From positions 12,985,001 through 13,049,000 of the forward strand of contig CM032126.1 in NCBI GenBank assembly GCA_018894105.1: a stretch of DNA of 64,000 bases, read 5' to 3'. This document shows positions 22,300 to 33,700 of this stretch, piece by piece. The stretch's first letter is position 1; the number at the start of each line of letters is the position of its first letter. Both the position numbers and the translations under genes were made by a program. The notes under the pieces were generated by a model. The model did not search any database and had not been told where the DNA came from. It worked only from the letters and a program-made list of their open reading frames with translations. This DNA is from Jacaranda mimosifolia (lineage: Eukaryota > Streptophyta > Magnoliopsida > Lamiales > Bignoniaceae).

Positions 22300-23371
22300 C
22301 TATCTGATAATCCGTAGGAAAATCTATCGGGCCGGTGACAGCCCAGCCAGCACTAAGTGCCTCTCCTCGATGAAGATAAAGGCCTCCATGGGGCCGAACT
22401 CAACCAGGTCCCTCACAAATGTGTTCGGCCAGGTCGGGGTGCGATTCCCCGGCATGTCGACATGCCCCCTCAACCAGCCCCGAGGAATATTAAAAGCCCC
22501 ATTCACTCGAACAAAGAGGTAGCGTTTTTTCCACTCCTGACCATACGAAGAAGAAGGGGCTACCAAAAATTTTCGATGAGGTCAAGCAGTGAGGTAATAG
22601 AACCCCGACTCGTCGGCACTACTCGACTTGCGGGACATGGGAAGATGAAATAAGTTGAAAAAAATTTCAAAGCTAGCGGGTTGGTTGAACAGACGCATCA
22701 AAACTATAAAACTACAAAGGGTGGAAAAATAGTTGGGCAAAAGTTGTGTTATACACACTTGAAGACCCCTAAGCAGACCTATCAGGCTATCACTTAGAGG
22801 GAACCTAAGCCCACATTTAAACACATCCTCGAACACAGTTATGCAACCCGCAGGAGCGCGATGCATTCGACCAAGTGGACCAGGAGTTAAAAGCTGGTAT
22901 TCAGTAGGAATATGATATAGCTCTCTAAGACGCCTCAAGTCCCCAGGGTTCATGGTCGATATTATTTCACTATAGTGATTGGGAGTAAACAGTCGACCTC
23001 GCGATGGGGGTATCTAGCTGGGCCCAGCTTCTTCCCCCCCGTGGTGGCTGCTGGAGCTTGAGCTGCTAGAACTGGAAGACGATGCAGATGAGTCCCTACG
23101 CCTTTCAGACTGGGTGGCCTCACTATCCCCCCCCTTGACTACCCTGAGAGCTATATAACCCCAGCATGATTCTCAAAGAAAAGCAGACGACATGAAGTAA
23201 AAGCAGCAGAACACTTACTGAATGCAAAAGTTAGACGCAGGAAGTCTTGGCAACGAAGAGTTTTCTACAAGCACTCGCCCAGATTCTAAAGCGGTAAAAG
23301 TAAAAATGGCTAGAATTACAGTGGGTATGTATAGGAAAATGGGCACGGCAAACTAGACATCTGCAATAATG

Positions 23372-23397
23372 CTTATAACCGCCACGCCGCCCACGTG
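23372..23397 (-). promoter_or_regulatory. Candidate antisense promoter: G-box and TATA-like motif
   Basis: Reading the minus strand, CACGTG (23397-23392) is followed 13 bases later by TTATAAG (23378-23372). The motifs lie about 200 bp before the first coding-like sequence of the antisense gene and are outside the LTR. The spacing and order suit a plant promoter, but both motifs are short. Confidence 0.35.
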
Positions 23398-23524
23398 CGC
23401 CACGATGTAACCACTAAATAAATGCGCCGAACCCTAGTCGATTTTCAAAAACCTTGGTCGACTATCATTAATACTGGTTTCGCTACTTCCCAACGCTTCT
23501 CATCGATTCCTCGTTTAGCCTTGC

Positions 23525-23536
23525 GAAGTGGGGGAA
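23525..23536 (+). other. Polypurine tract
   Basis: GAAGTGGGGGAA lies four bases before the 3' LTR, where plus-strand DNA synthesis of an LTR element is primed. Confidence 0.6.
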
Positions 23537-23540
23537 CTCG

Positions 23541-24269
23541 TGATATGGGATGGCCTAAGTACTTAGGCCCAAACCAGCAAGGCCCAGTATGGGATGGCCC
23601 AAAGGCTCGAGCCCAAATCAGCAATGCTCAGTTTGGGCCTTAGGGCCGTATGTCTCATCGACTTCACTCGACCAAATCTGCCCAGGCCCAGTTTAGCGCC
23701 CAAAGGCCCACGGAATCCATAGACCTAAGTCGACCTGGTCGAGGTCGACTAAAAGGTCGAGAACAGTACAGTACCCTGCCACCGCATTAAATGCACTGAC
23801 GGGAGTGGCCTCCGCATTAATGGCGCATGCCATCCCCCTCACCGTCTGACACAGCAGGCGTCGCTACAGTGTACTATCTTGTCCTTGAAACCTGGAATGA
23901 CAGTTAGCTGGAAATATTCAAACAGGGGAAATGACCAATTACCCTTTGCACAAGGGTAAGGGCCCCTGGATACACCGAGGGGCTTCCCAGACATTTCCCA
24001 GAAGGGAAGAGGATATAAATACCCTCAACCTAACCTCCTAAAGGTACGCACCCATATACACTAAAAAGCCCTTACCCCGTTGCTCGATTTCTGAGGTCGA
24101 CTTCCGCTTACTTGATCGTTGGAGGGCCTAAGCGAGGGCCTCTCGGCTAGCCTAACGTTTGCCGTGGTTGCAGGATTCTTCCCTAACTTAGCAGGAACAC
24201 GAACCTCTTTGGTCAAGTTCAACCCAAATTCAAACTCGGATTCTTATCCAGTGGATTGAACCCTCATCA
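23541..24269 (+). repeat. 3' LTR of the younger Tat element
   Basis: It is 729 bp, starts TGATATGGGATGG, ends CCCTCATCA, and aligns end to end with 13362-14094, differing by about 50 substitutions plus a few one-base indels. The next bases, TATAT at 24270-24274, repeat the left flank. Confidence 0.95.
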
Positions 24270-24369
24270 TATATATATATATGTATTAGTTTTTGTATTT
24301 TTGGATCAATTATTTAGTTATAGTTCTTTCTTCGCAGGTTCCTCATCTCTTGGACTAATAGTGATATTA

Positions 24370-25285
24370 CTGCTATCATCAAGGGATCGTATACTAGGCC
24401 ATGGAAAACTTGGAGGGAGAGAAGAGCCAATTTATCAGAGAAACTTGTGGTTCCAAAGGTTCAAGGTAATGAAAAGGATTTTAATTACTTTTTGGTATTT
24501 AATTAGTAATCAAATATTTCACAATCTTTTATTTCGCCATATAATGTTTATTGTCGGGAATTGAAAGATAAGGAAGTAGTAAGGCATGTTTTTAATCATG
24601 TTGCCTTTGAGCAATTAAAAGACATCCTTACAAAAGCTAGAATTAGTGCAAATAATAAGAGCGGAGGCAATAATGATCTAAGTACTTATGTTAACTTTAG
24701 GCCTATTTGAATGCCTGTTGTTGTATGGGCTAATCTATATGGTCCAAATTAGTGGGGCTTGCCAAGATCGCAAAAGTTGAGTGAACAAAATCAATAGAAT
24801 TGATAGACTTTAAAGGATGGAGTGATGGTGACGCACACAAGCGGATCGATCAACTTCAAGATTTATTGGGAGAAAATGGCATGATATTCAAGGTTTATTC
24901 ACTTTGACATTCATTAATCAAAGTCCAATTGATAAATTTGATCAATTCTAAAATTTTAACATTGTTTTGATGAACAGAGAAAGGGGATTGGACATGATCC
25001 CATCCCAGAAAAATTTTACCTGCATACTCATACAAACAAGAAAACAATGGAGTTTGTTTGTGGGAAAATGAAGAGAGTGTAGGTAAGAGGCTTTATAGAA
25101 CTCATATCTTTAATTAATTTAAATTTGTAAAAAAAATTTATATGTGTAGGAAAACTATAATCAATTGAAGGCAGAAAAATAAGGATGACCCATATTCACA
25201 ATCGATATTTTATTATATGCTTTAGGTCAACACAACTTCATCGGATGGACCTCCTCGTAATCGACTATATGGGTTTGTATCAGCT
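24370..25285 (+). pseudogene. CACTA (En/Spm) transposon protein remnant, Transposase_24-like
   Basis: Pieces in shifting frames give PWKTWRERRANLSEKLVVPK (about 24400-24460), then a KDGVMVTHTSGSINFKIYWEK segment at about 24813-24876 with the His-Thr-x-Gly-Ser pattern of plant Transposase_24 proteins. Next are GHDPIPEKFYLHTHTNKKTM (about 24992-25050) and PPRNRLYGFVSALEP (about 25250-25296). The order fits the protein that accompanies CACTA transposases. Stops and frameshifts separate all pieces. Confidence 0.6.
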
Positions 25286-25856
25286 TTAGAACCGGAAAAA
25301 ATTACCCAAATCCACGGGCACCCCAAAAAATATAGGTAATGGGCCTCATTTTTATACCCAATAAAATGTGGGTAATTTTACCCGCCGTTTTTTGGCCCAA
25401 CCTGCGAGTAACCTGTGAATAATTATTTATATTTTAATTTTTTATTTTTCTCTAAATTTTGCAACTATTTTGGAAGGTGCAACACTTTTTTTTGTTAATG
25501 ATATCAACAATATTTAAGTGGTGTTTAAACTTTTAGTTCAAAAAACTTGACATATAATAAAATTTAAATTTAAACTTTGAAATATAATATAACTTAAATT
25601 TAATATATGTTTAAATATTTATGTTGTAGTTTTCAAACTAAAACATTTGACATACTTTAAAATATTTGTTCAATATAATATTTGAAATTTGTAGCCTCTT
25701 TTATTAATTTGATTTAGGTACGTTTCCATAGTCACGGGTAATGGGTCCACTATCTCGTATCCAATAAAAAATGGGTAATTTTACCCGCAGGTAAATTTAC
25801 CCAACCCATTCTTACCTACTCTTGGGTTACTCACGGGTACCCATTTGCCAGGTCTA
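25286..25856. mobile_element. hAT-like non-autonomous element
   Basis: The left end reads TAGAACCGG; the complement of the right end reads TAGACCTGGCAAATGGGTACCC. Both halves are rich in inverted ATTACCC/GGGTAAT words. The flanks ATCAGCTT (25278-25285) and GTCAGCTT (25857-25864) match at 7 of 8 bases, the target-duplication size of hAT elements. It has no coding capacity and sits inside the CACTA remnant. Confidence 0.7.
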
Positions 25857-25954
25857 GTCAGCTTACACAGCTAATGAGACTATCCTCAGAAACCTAGGAA
25901 GTGCCACTAGCATCAATCAACAAGGGACATGATCATAGGACACTGAGACATGAT

Positions 25955-26340
25955 TAGCTATAGAATTGAAACAAAAAATTATCAATAGAATAGCAATGGA
26001 CATGGATAATTATAGAATAGCAACAAACAAAGTTATCAACAAAATAGCAATGGATAACTACAAAAATGCGATGGATATAGATAGCGTTGGAATGGAAACG
26101 AACACAGTTAGCTTCAGAATGGAAATGACCACAGTTCGCTTTGAAATTGCAGTGAATATAGTTAGATTCAGAATGGCAATGACAACCGTTAGCTTTGGAA
26201 TTGCAATGGATAAAGTTAGTTACGGAATTGCAATGGATAAAGTTAGTTACGGAATCGCAACAGAATTAGATAAAAAAATTAATATTAGAATAACAACGGG
26301 ATTGCAACAAAATTTACAATGAAGTTTAACAAATAACTTT
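25955..26340. repeat. 27-bp imperfect tandem repeats, probably CACTA subterminal region
   Basis: A unit containing GGAATTGCAATGGATAAAGT is repeated with variants about every 27 bp; two adjacent copies near 26190-26245 are nearly identical. The array stays open in one frame (25966-26322) because 27 is a multiple of 3, which explains the repetitive 118-codon frame. Similar TTAGCAA.GGAATTGCAA words recur to about 26550. Such words near a Transposase_24 remnant resemble CACTA subterminal repeats. Confidence 0.6.
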
Positions 26341-26724
26341 CACAAAAGTCAGCAACGGAATAATTTATTATCAATGAAAAATTTTCTATTGCTAACTTAG
26401 CAATGGCATGATTTCCATGTAATTCATTTTAGCAATATTGAGTTGTTTAGCTTTAGAATATTTCTATTCAATTCCGAGCCGAGCTTCTTTATGTCGAGCC
26501 GAGCTTGTTGTACCCTTACTTTTCACTTAGCAACAGAATTGCAATAGAAACTATCGTTACAAATACTCTGTTTTCTAGTCCTGAGCTGAGCTTCTTTGTG
26601 TCGAGCCAAGCTTGTTGCACCCTTGCTTTTCATAGCCTTTACCTTGTCCGTTGCCCTCATTATTAGTGAAAATTTGATTAGAAACTTAGAAACAACATCT
26701 TCTCTTGCCCCCCATGCTTGTGTG

Positions 26725-27337
26725 TAGGGGTGCAAGATGAGTCGAGCCGACTCACCAAACTCATAGGCCGGCTCGATTATAGCTCTACTCGAGCTTGAGT
26801 TTTTCGAATTCGAGAGCTCGAGCTCTACTTTAGTTGTTCGAAAGCTCATGAGCTTTTTCTATTTTTAAATATATTTTTATATTAATTCTTTAATATATAT
26901 ATATATATATATTAATAATTTACTTTGTCTAGTTTAGATATTTATTATTATTAAATAATTATAATATAGTAATAATTTTATATCTTTTTAATAATTATAA
27001 TATATTATAATTTAAATAATTATAATAATTATTATAATATTATAATTTAATATATATTATATTAATAATTATAATTCAAATTATTTTATTAATTTAACAT
27101 TTTATTAATTATTATTAAATAATTATATATATTAATAATTTAATATTTAATTTAATTTTAAAAAAATAGCGAGCTAAGCTCCAGCTCGAGCTCGACTTGT
27201 ATCAAGCTCATGAGCTCGAGCTCTTTCTTCTTAACTTGAGCTTGAGTTTGAGCCCTTAAAAGCAGGCTCATCGAGTTCGAGCTCAAGCCTGTAATTTTCG
27301 CCAAACTCAACTCGAGCTCGACTTATTTACACCCCAA
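26725..27337. mobile_element. hAT-like MITE with perfect 8-bp target duplication
   Basis: It starts TAGGGGTGCAAGATGAGTCG; the complement of its end reads TTGGGGTGTAAATAAGTCG. CTTGTGTG flanks both sides (26717-26724 and 27338-27345). GAGCTCGAGC words repeat in both orientations near the ends and surround an AT-rich core, so the element could fold into a long hairpin. No transposase is present. Confidence 0.85.
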
Positions 27338-28452
27338 CTTGTGTGTCAAAGTAGTGACCCACAACTTGATATATTTGAAATTCGTGAAATTGAAGTAATT
27401 GTTCTTTATATCCATTTGAACTTTGAACTTAATTTGTGAAGTGAAAAGATGAGAGGTATATATCATCCCTGTGTGCCAAATATTTGTAAAATAAATTTAG
27501 ATGCCTGCAAACTAAAACTAAAATTATAATACAAAAGTATAATACAAATTAAAATTTATCTCCATTTAGATATGCGATTCTTCTCTTCAGAAACAATGGT
27601 TTTGGACTCTGAAATTTCGAAGAGGACATTTGACATTTTGATTTCCTTTTTTTGATAATAGTACTTTTAGGGTTTCACATTGTAATCTCGAATCAAGCAT
27701 TGTAATTTCATCAATCCACAATAATTGTCTTGAACACCATGAATCTTCTTAAATTTAGTCGAAAGAAATGTGGAACCTCCTTTAGTGTCTCTCTTCCTTA
27801 GTCATTTGTGAAGCAATACGATTTAATTGGCACTTCAAGATTTGATTGTCATTTATTTCATTAATAACAAGATGTGGTATACTTGAATTATCAAAGTATC
27901 ACCATTTATTTCCTTCTTTTGTAAGATATGATTGATTCTCTTAAAATACCTCAACTTCATATATGACAAATTTTGTCATGTCCATCAAGTAAATAGTTTA
28001 TTTGATCTTAAAACTCAATTGGTGATACTATCAAAAAATTGGATATCCACTGTGGAAAATTGCTATGGCAATAATTTTGTAGCTACGGATTATAGCTACA
28101 AATTTTTTGGAACAAATATAATATATTTTTAAAATAACAAATAATAAAAATAATTAGCTATCAATTTGTAGTCATATTCATTGTAAGCACAATAGATTAG
28201 CTACCATGATCCATAGGAGAATTAATATATGCATATAAAAAAGATAATCTCCATCTATGAATTGGTTGTATTAAAGGTTAGCTAGCATCCACTTTGCATT
28301 CCACAAAGTTAATTTCATAGGTAAGACTACGAATTTTTAGCATCAATGGCAGATCCATTATAGTTGATGCACTAATTTTAATTTGTAGTGAAATTTTTTA
28401 ATATATAAAGAAAAAAAATGATGAATTACTCAATAAATTCACATCTACTCGT
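27338..28452. other. Intergenic DNA with a possible CACTA-type MITE
   Basis: No gene is supported. The segment from about 28049 (CACTGTGGAAAAT) to 28389 (...TTTGTAGTG) has CACT...AGTG ends and internal TAGCTAC words in both orientations, suggesting a small CACTA-derived element, but no 3-bp target duplication is evident. Confidence 0.35.
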
Positions 28453-29095
28453 AGGCCTGTTAATGGATAAGGTATCACCTTACCTAAGCCCATACCCTAA
28501 AATACCCAAACAAAAATATCATATTTTCTACCCTACTCTAAAATACCCAAAACAACAAGACCCTAACCCTACCCTACCTTATCTAACCCAAGACCCATTG
28601 GGTCTATTTTATTGAACTTATGTTTTTAATATATAGACTAATTCTATCATTATATACTAAAATTATTATTTTGTATACAATACAAAATATATTAATATAT
28701 ATATATATATATTCTATATTTAACTTAATTTAGTTAATTTTTATTATGATTAAAATTATAAATAAAAAGTTGTACATATAAAAAGTTTAGGTACTAGAGC
28801 TATTTTTGGTTATCTTGTAATTTGATTTGCAATTACCAGAATTACAATTTTTCTAGCTAGTCGAAGTTTGGTACTAAATAAACTACAGAAAAAGATATTT
28901 TTTATATTTAATTTAATTTAGTTTATTTTTATTTTTAGTATAATTAAAATTATATATAAACAGTTTAATTAAAATTTTATATACAAAAAGTGTATCATTA
29001 GTATAGATTTAATTTCAGCGTAGATAATTTTTAGGTTAAAGGGTATGGGTACATGAATAATTTTTGGGTATAAACCATACTCATGCCCATTAGAT
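28453..29095. mobile_element. Possible truncated hAT-like element
   Basis: The left end TAGGCCTGTTAATGGATAAGG is followed by repeated ACCCTA/ATACCC words. The right side contains the inverse TAATGGGCATGAGTATGG (complement of about 29066-29085), but without a clear terminal TAGG or target duplication. The neighbouring element at 29121 may have cut into it. Confidence 0.3.
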
Positions 29096-29120
29096 TTTCT
29101 TTAATGAGTATATGTATGAG

Positions 29121-30597
29121 TAGGGGTGGCAAATGGGATTGGGTGGGTTGGGTTGGGTATGGTTTGGGCTCAATTGGGTTGGGTTCAATATGGGTTTTAA
29201 GTAGGTGGGTTGAAAATGATTTGGTTTGGATTGGGTTGAACATGGGTTGGGTAGGGTTGAAAATGGATTCAAATGAAAAAAAAATATTTTAATTAATCAA
29301 AAAAATTAATTCAAAAACAATATAATATGAATATATCTTTCATAGCTTATATTCAATATGAAATTTTATAGTATAATGGGAGATTTATTAGATTATATAT
29401 TTATTTTATTAATTTTTCATATGTAATTATATTCATAATTAATTACAATTCTAGTAGTTATTTTGTAAAGAAAATTGATCTTTTTGAAGAAAATGACACC
29501 ATTATCACACCTAGGGGTGGGCGTTTCGATCGGATGATTCGGGGAACCAACCCAACCTGATCGGATATTATCCGATCGAGTCGAATTTTTCTTATTTAAA
29601 AAAATTGCCGGTCGGGTTTCCAACACTCGAATAAAATTTCAGGTTGGATATTGGGTAGGAAGTCCTACCCAATTGGGTAGTTTGGGTACCCGACTTTAAT
29701 TTGTATATAAATAGATATATATTATGTATAATATAATAATGATCTTTATATATTTAAATATATTTAATATATATGCATATCTATATAGATTAAATATATA
29801 AAATACTTATTATATATATACACCATATATATAAATATATATTATAGATTATATATATATATATATATATATGAAAGAGGCCAAAGTTTAATTTCTGGTT
29901 TTTTTTTTAAAATTTTAAATAGTATTTAGTGTCGGATATCCGAAATGTCAGGTACTCAATAATTTCATATCGGTGTGGAGTAGTTAAAATTACTATCCAA
30001 AAAATTGGGTACTCAATCCGAACTACCCAAACCCGACCGACCCGATCCCAACGTCCACCCCTAAATTCACACCAATAAATGTATATTAAATTTTCAATAA
30101 AGAATTTGTATAGTTTTCATTTTTCAAGAATTAATATATATAAGTTATATGTCAATCTTACTATTGACATGCAATATTAGTTAAGCAACAAATTAAATTT
30201 AGAATTTATTTTTAATTAGTAGATACAATATTTATTCCTATGATCACTTTCATATATTAACATTTATATTTTGAGAAAAATTCAAGACAACTAACCTAAG
30301 TCCAAGATGATTATTTCCATTTAAATATTATTAATGATCCAAAATTACAAGACTTTAACAAAAATGAGAAAATAAAAATAATACAAATTTGTTATTATTA
30401 ATTTGAAGTTATTTTTTAATTTGTTAAATTAATTGCTTGAACCCATTTAAACCCATTTTGAACCCAAACCAAATACAACCCACCACCACCCAACCCACCT
30501 CAATCCATTTTCAAAATTTTGGAACCCAACCCAACCCAATCCAAAACCATGTGGGTTGGGTTGGACCCATGGTTTACAACCCATTTTGCCAACCCTA
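29121..30597. mobile_element. hAT-like element with (TTGGG)n-like subterminal repeats
   Basis: The left end is TAGGGGTGGCAAATGGG; the complement of the right end is TAGGGTTGGCAAAATGGG. Both ends carry runs of GGGTTGGGTT (left) or its complement (right). Flanks TGTATGAG (29113-29120) and GGTGTGAG (30598-30605) match at 6 of 8. The core is AT-rich and is interrupted by a second element at 29512-30063. Confidence 0.75.
29512..30063. mobile_element. Second hAT-like element nested in the first
   Basis: It starts TAGGGGTGGGCGTTTCGATC; the complement of its end reads TAGGGGTGGACGTTGGGATC. Subterminal ATCCGA/TCGGAT words face each other. Flanks TATCACACC and ATTCACACC nearly agree but are offset by two bases. 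Its position inside 29121-30597 shows it arrived later. Confidence 0.75.
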
Positions 30598-30749
30598 GGT
30601 GTGAGAATGACTTTTTAGGCGAAAAGCCTATCTGCACGCATTTTACATGCATTTTTACACACATAAGATGTGCTCGACATTTCATATGCATGTCCTCATA
30701 AAACATAATCTCCACTGGTAAATAATTGTGGAAAAGCCCTACATATTGT

Positions 30750-33700
30750 TCACATAATCACATCCTTATAGTAAAAGTAGGATAACTTCCCATCAAATTT
30801 TGACATCATTTGATGTGCAATGAATCCACTGTAATTTTTCTCATAAGCCGCCGTGCAAATCTCAATGACTCTTTTCGACATCTCATCTTCTTCATAGAAT
30901 TCCTGGCTTAGGAGTTCATTCAGAGTTATCCACTGGCCATATATAATTTTTTTTTTTTTTAACAAACAAAAAAAGTTAGTAATTATTGCAAGTAACATGA
31001 ATTTGATGTACATATATATTAATATATATATGTATATGTATGTATAGGTTGTGCTGAATTATATGGATGCAAGCATGCACGATCAATATTTGATGCCATA
31101 TTATTACCTTTGCATCCTGAATTTCGTTTTCATCAATCTTGATTTCCAAGGATAATGGCCTAAGCATGCATAGAAAGAGCAAGTCTGATTTCTGAAGCGC
31201 CACCCCGTGGACATGTCTGGCATATTCATTTAATTAATCAGATTAATAGAAGTTGAAAAAATTTATTTGAAATATAATGATTTTGAGATATAGTATTAGA
31301 GAAAAGTATATATGGTTTTGGCATGCTTTTTACACTTTTGATGATGAAAGGCCTATTAATTCAAGCAGCTTTTAATTGGATTTCTATTAATAAAAATCTA
31401 TGTTAATTAAAAATGGGTTAAAATAATTCAATATGTATGAGATAAAACTCACACAATATATATATATATATATAGTGTGTGTGTGTGTATTTTAATTTGT
31501 TATTAAAAGTTATTATTGAGTACTTGATTTTTTGATAGTCAGTTTTAATCTGTACTGAAAAATTTGTAATATAGAAGGGAGCCAAATTGTATTGATCACC
31601 ATCAATTTTAATAGTATAAATAAGGTACACAAAATTTGAATTATTTATAGTACTATTAGTCAAAACGTATTTATCATAGTTTATGTTCTTATTATAGTTA
31701 GAATTTTGCATAAACAAACTCACCTAAAAGCAAGCACATCCAGGAATGTTGTGTCAATCTGCACCGATTAAGTAGAAAGAGATATGAAATTAGTTTGCGA
31801 AAAAATAGCATGCATATATATATATATATATATTATTGCTAGTAAATGTTTAAAAGAACGATTCCTTACGCCAGTCTCTTCTTTGACTTCTCTTACAGCG
31901 CCAGAGAACAGTTCTTCAGACTGCATGAAGTAGATTAAATAAAAATTACATATATGTATACTTAATTTTAAGGAAGGAAAGCAAAATACTGAAATTTTTT
32001 TTATAAAAGACCTTCCAATTTGTTTTTTTTTTTCTGCTCTTCCTTTGGTTTTTGCCGAGTTAGAAATTTCAGGAATAACAGCAAAGCCAAAGAGCACGCA
32101 CCTTGTTGATGTAGCCCGTTGGCAGCTTCCACACTCCAAAGCAACTAGAAGAGCATTTTTCTTTTACAACAAGGATCTGCTCCAAAATATTTTTGCATCT
32201 TAAATATTAGATCAAAAAGAGTAGTAGTTAAAGGTAATATGTAATAAGACCAATCGAAGAATAATAAGAATACTGTTATGAATCTTTACTATATATATGG
32301 GACAGAGGTAGAATTTTAGGTTAAGTAGGTCAAGAATTGATATCCACTAAAGTCTAAACCTTTATATGTGATATGTCAAATTAAGACCTAAGGACATAAA
32401 AATAAAATTTCAATAAGAAGTCAGATTAATTAAATAAGAAAAGGTTCACTGAGCCCACCAAATTAAGTCCACTCAAGATGGGCTTCCCAATCTAAGCGGA
32501 CCGAACTCCACTAAGGACCTAAGTGGTATAAAAACTAACTTTTATTATCTAAAGAATATTTTTTTTCTTTTCTTTTTCCAACTCAAGCTCTAATTCTACA
32601 CAAGTGCGTTCCAATCACTTTGGATCCTCTATTCAAACTTTATATATATATATATATATGCGCTAAATGTATTTAATTTACACTCAATTATCTTTATTAT
32701 AAAGAAATATTTAACACACATGTTACATATTCATAAAATGGAATCGGAGATGAAATAGATGATCTAAATTGCTTTCCAAGAGTAGAAGCCTAAAACTTTA
32801 TTGATTTACGAAGAGAACCTCAACTCTACTTTCATGCGGTATCAATATTGGATATCAAACAAAAGAGAAAAAAACTAAAGAGGCAAAATCCTCTTATCCA
32901 ATAGCGTTGCTCTCATGCATAAAGTGTGAGGTTAGAAGTTTGGATCTAACGAACATCCTTACGTCTGTGCATGTGCATATGTAGATATGTAAACCACTAA
33001 AGAATCAAACTCTAGAATGATCAAAAGGAAAGTAGACAAGAAATTTGCACTTATATTTTGAGTTGGGGGTGGGTTCCCCTGACTGGTTTACCTCTTTGTT
33101 TTGATTGATGACAAATCCTGCAATGCCTATTTGATGAGAAGGGCCGGGGGGCAGTAAACAAGGATCATCAGGAATCCAGTATGTGAGCAAAACATATCCA
33201 GGTTCAGCATGATGATAAGTAAAACCCTCCTAATCAATAATTACCAATATTAATCAATATATAAATCATCGATATCTTCTATTAATATTTATAGTTATAA
33301 GTTGATTGGGACTTGTAATTAGGGAGGATCGATGCAACCTGAATGGCTATTGGTACAAGCTCTGCTTGCTCTTCTAATAGCTTTAGCCATATGCCCTTCT
33401 TCCCCTGTACGCATCACATGATAAATATATTAAAAGTGGGTGTGTTTGTTAATATTGTAGGTTGTAATCATAATTAGCGAAAAAAAAAATACTAAATATA
33501 TATATATATATATCCTAAAAGTGTAATTCTTAGAATATATTGCATAATTTCATCTGCAATAATAATAAACAGGAAACTAATTAAGATAAACATCAATGAT
33601 ATATATGATCTAATTTCTTCCACATATTAATTTGAAGTAGATTTTTATTAATTAAGATGGAGAAAATTAAGGACAATAAAGGACTTGATATAGCTGAGTG

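Larger units (their letters stand above)
20615..23172 (-). pseudogene. Antisense gene (aORF) with Transposase_28-like region, disrupted
   Basis: Read on the minus strand: a Ser-rich lead (SDSEATQSERRR-type, about 23150-23020); LRELYHIPTEYQLLTPG and CITVFEDVFKCGLRFPLSD (22953-22780), resembling Pfam Transposase_28 (putative gypsy-type transposon); EWKKRYLFVRVNGAFNIP (about 22535-22482); a basic segment KKAAARKGKGK (about 21972-21940); a coiled coil (MRVNELEKQVNQRAKELQ, about 21480-21420); and an acidic, Pro/Ala-rich end stopping at 20615. Two GT-AG introns, 22299-22211 (89 bp) and 21668-21617 (52 bp), join the pieces in frame. In-frame stops near 22582, 22149, 21584, 21419 and 21074, one stop near 23013, and frameshifts near 22328 and in a run of eight G (about 23124-23131) make this copy non-functional. 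Antisense frames here are known from the Tat lineage; their function is unknown. Confidence 0.75.
13362..24269 (+). mobile_element. Ty3/gypsy Tat-lineage (Retand/Grande-like) LTR retrotransposon with antisense gene
   Basis: A full-length 10.9-kb element: 5' LTR 13362-14094, primer site from about 14097, gag-pol to 19696, 66-bp tandem repeats 19786-20181, a long decayed gene on the minus strand (about 20615-23172), a purine-rich tract GAAGTGGGGGAA at about 23525-23536, and 3' LTR 23541-24269. Two RNase H domains plus an antisense open frame between pol and the 3' LTR are known hallmarks of the Tat lineage. The LTRs differ at about 50 of 730 positions by eye (about 7%). Stops in gag-pol and a broken RT active site mean it cannot move by itself. 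Confidence 0.93.

Noticed and set aside
25966..26322. 118-codon repetitive frame as a gene
   Set aside because: The frame is kept open by a 27-bp tandem repeat; there is no domain and it sits in a CACTA remnant.
29121..29260. Interstitial telomere repeat (TTGGG words)
   Set aside because: The unit is GGGTT/TTGGG-like, not the plant TTTAGGG, and the complement occurs at the other end, as expected for subterminal transposon repeats.
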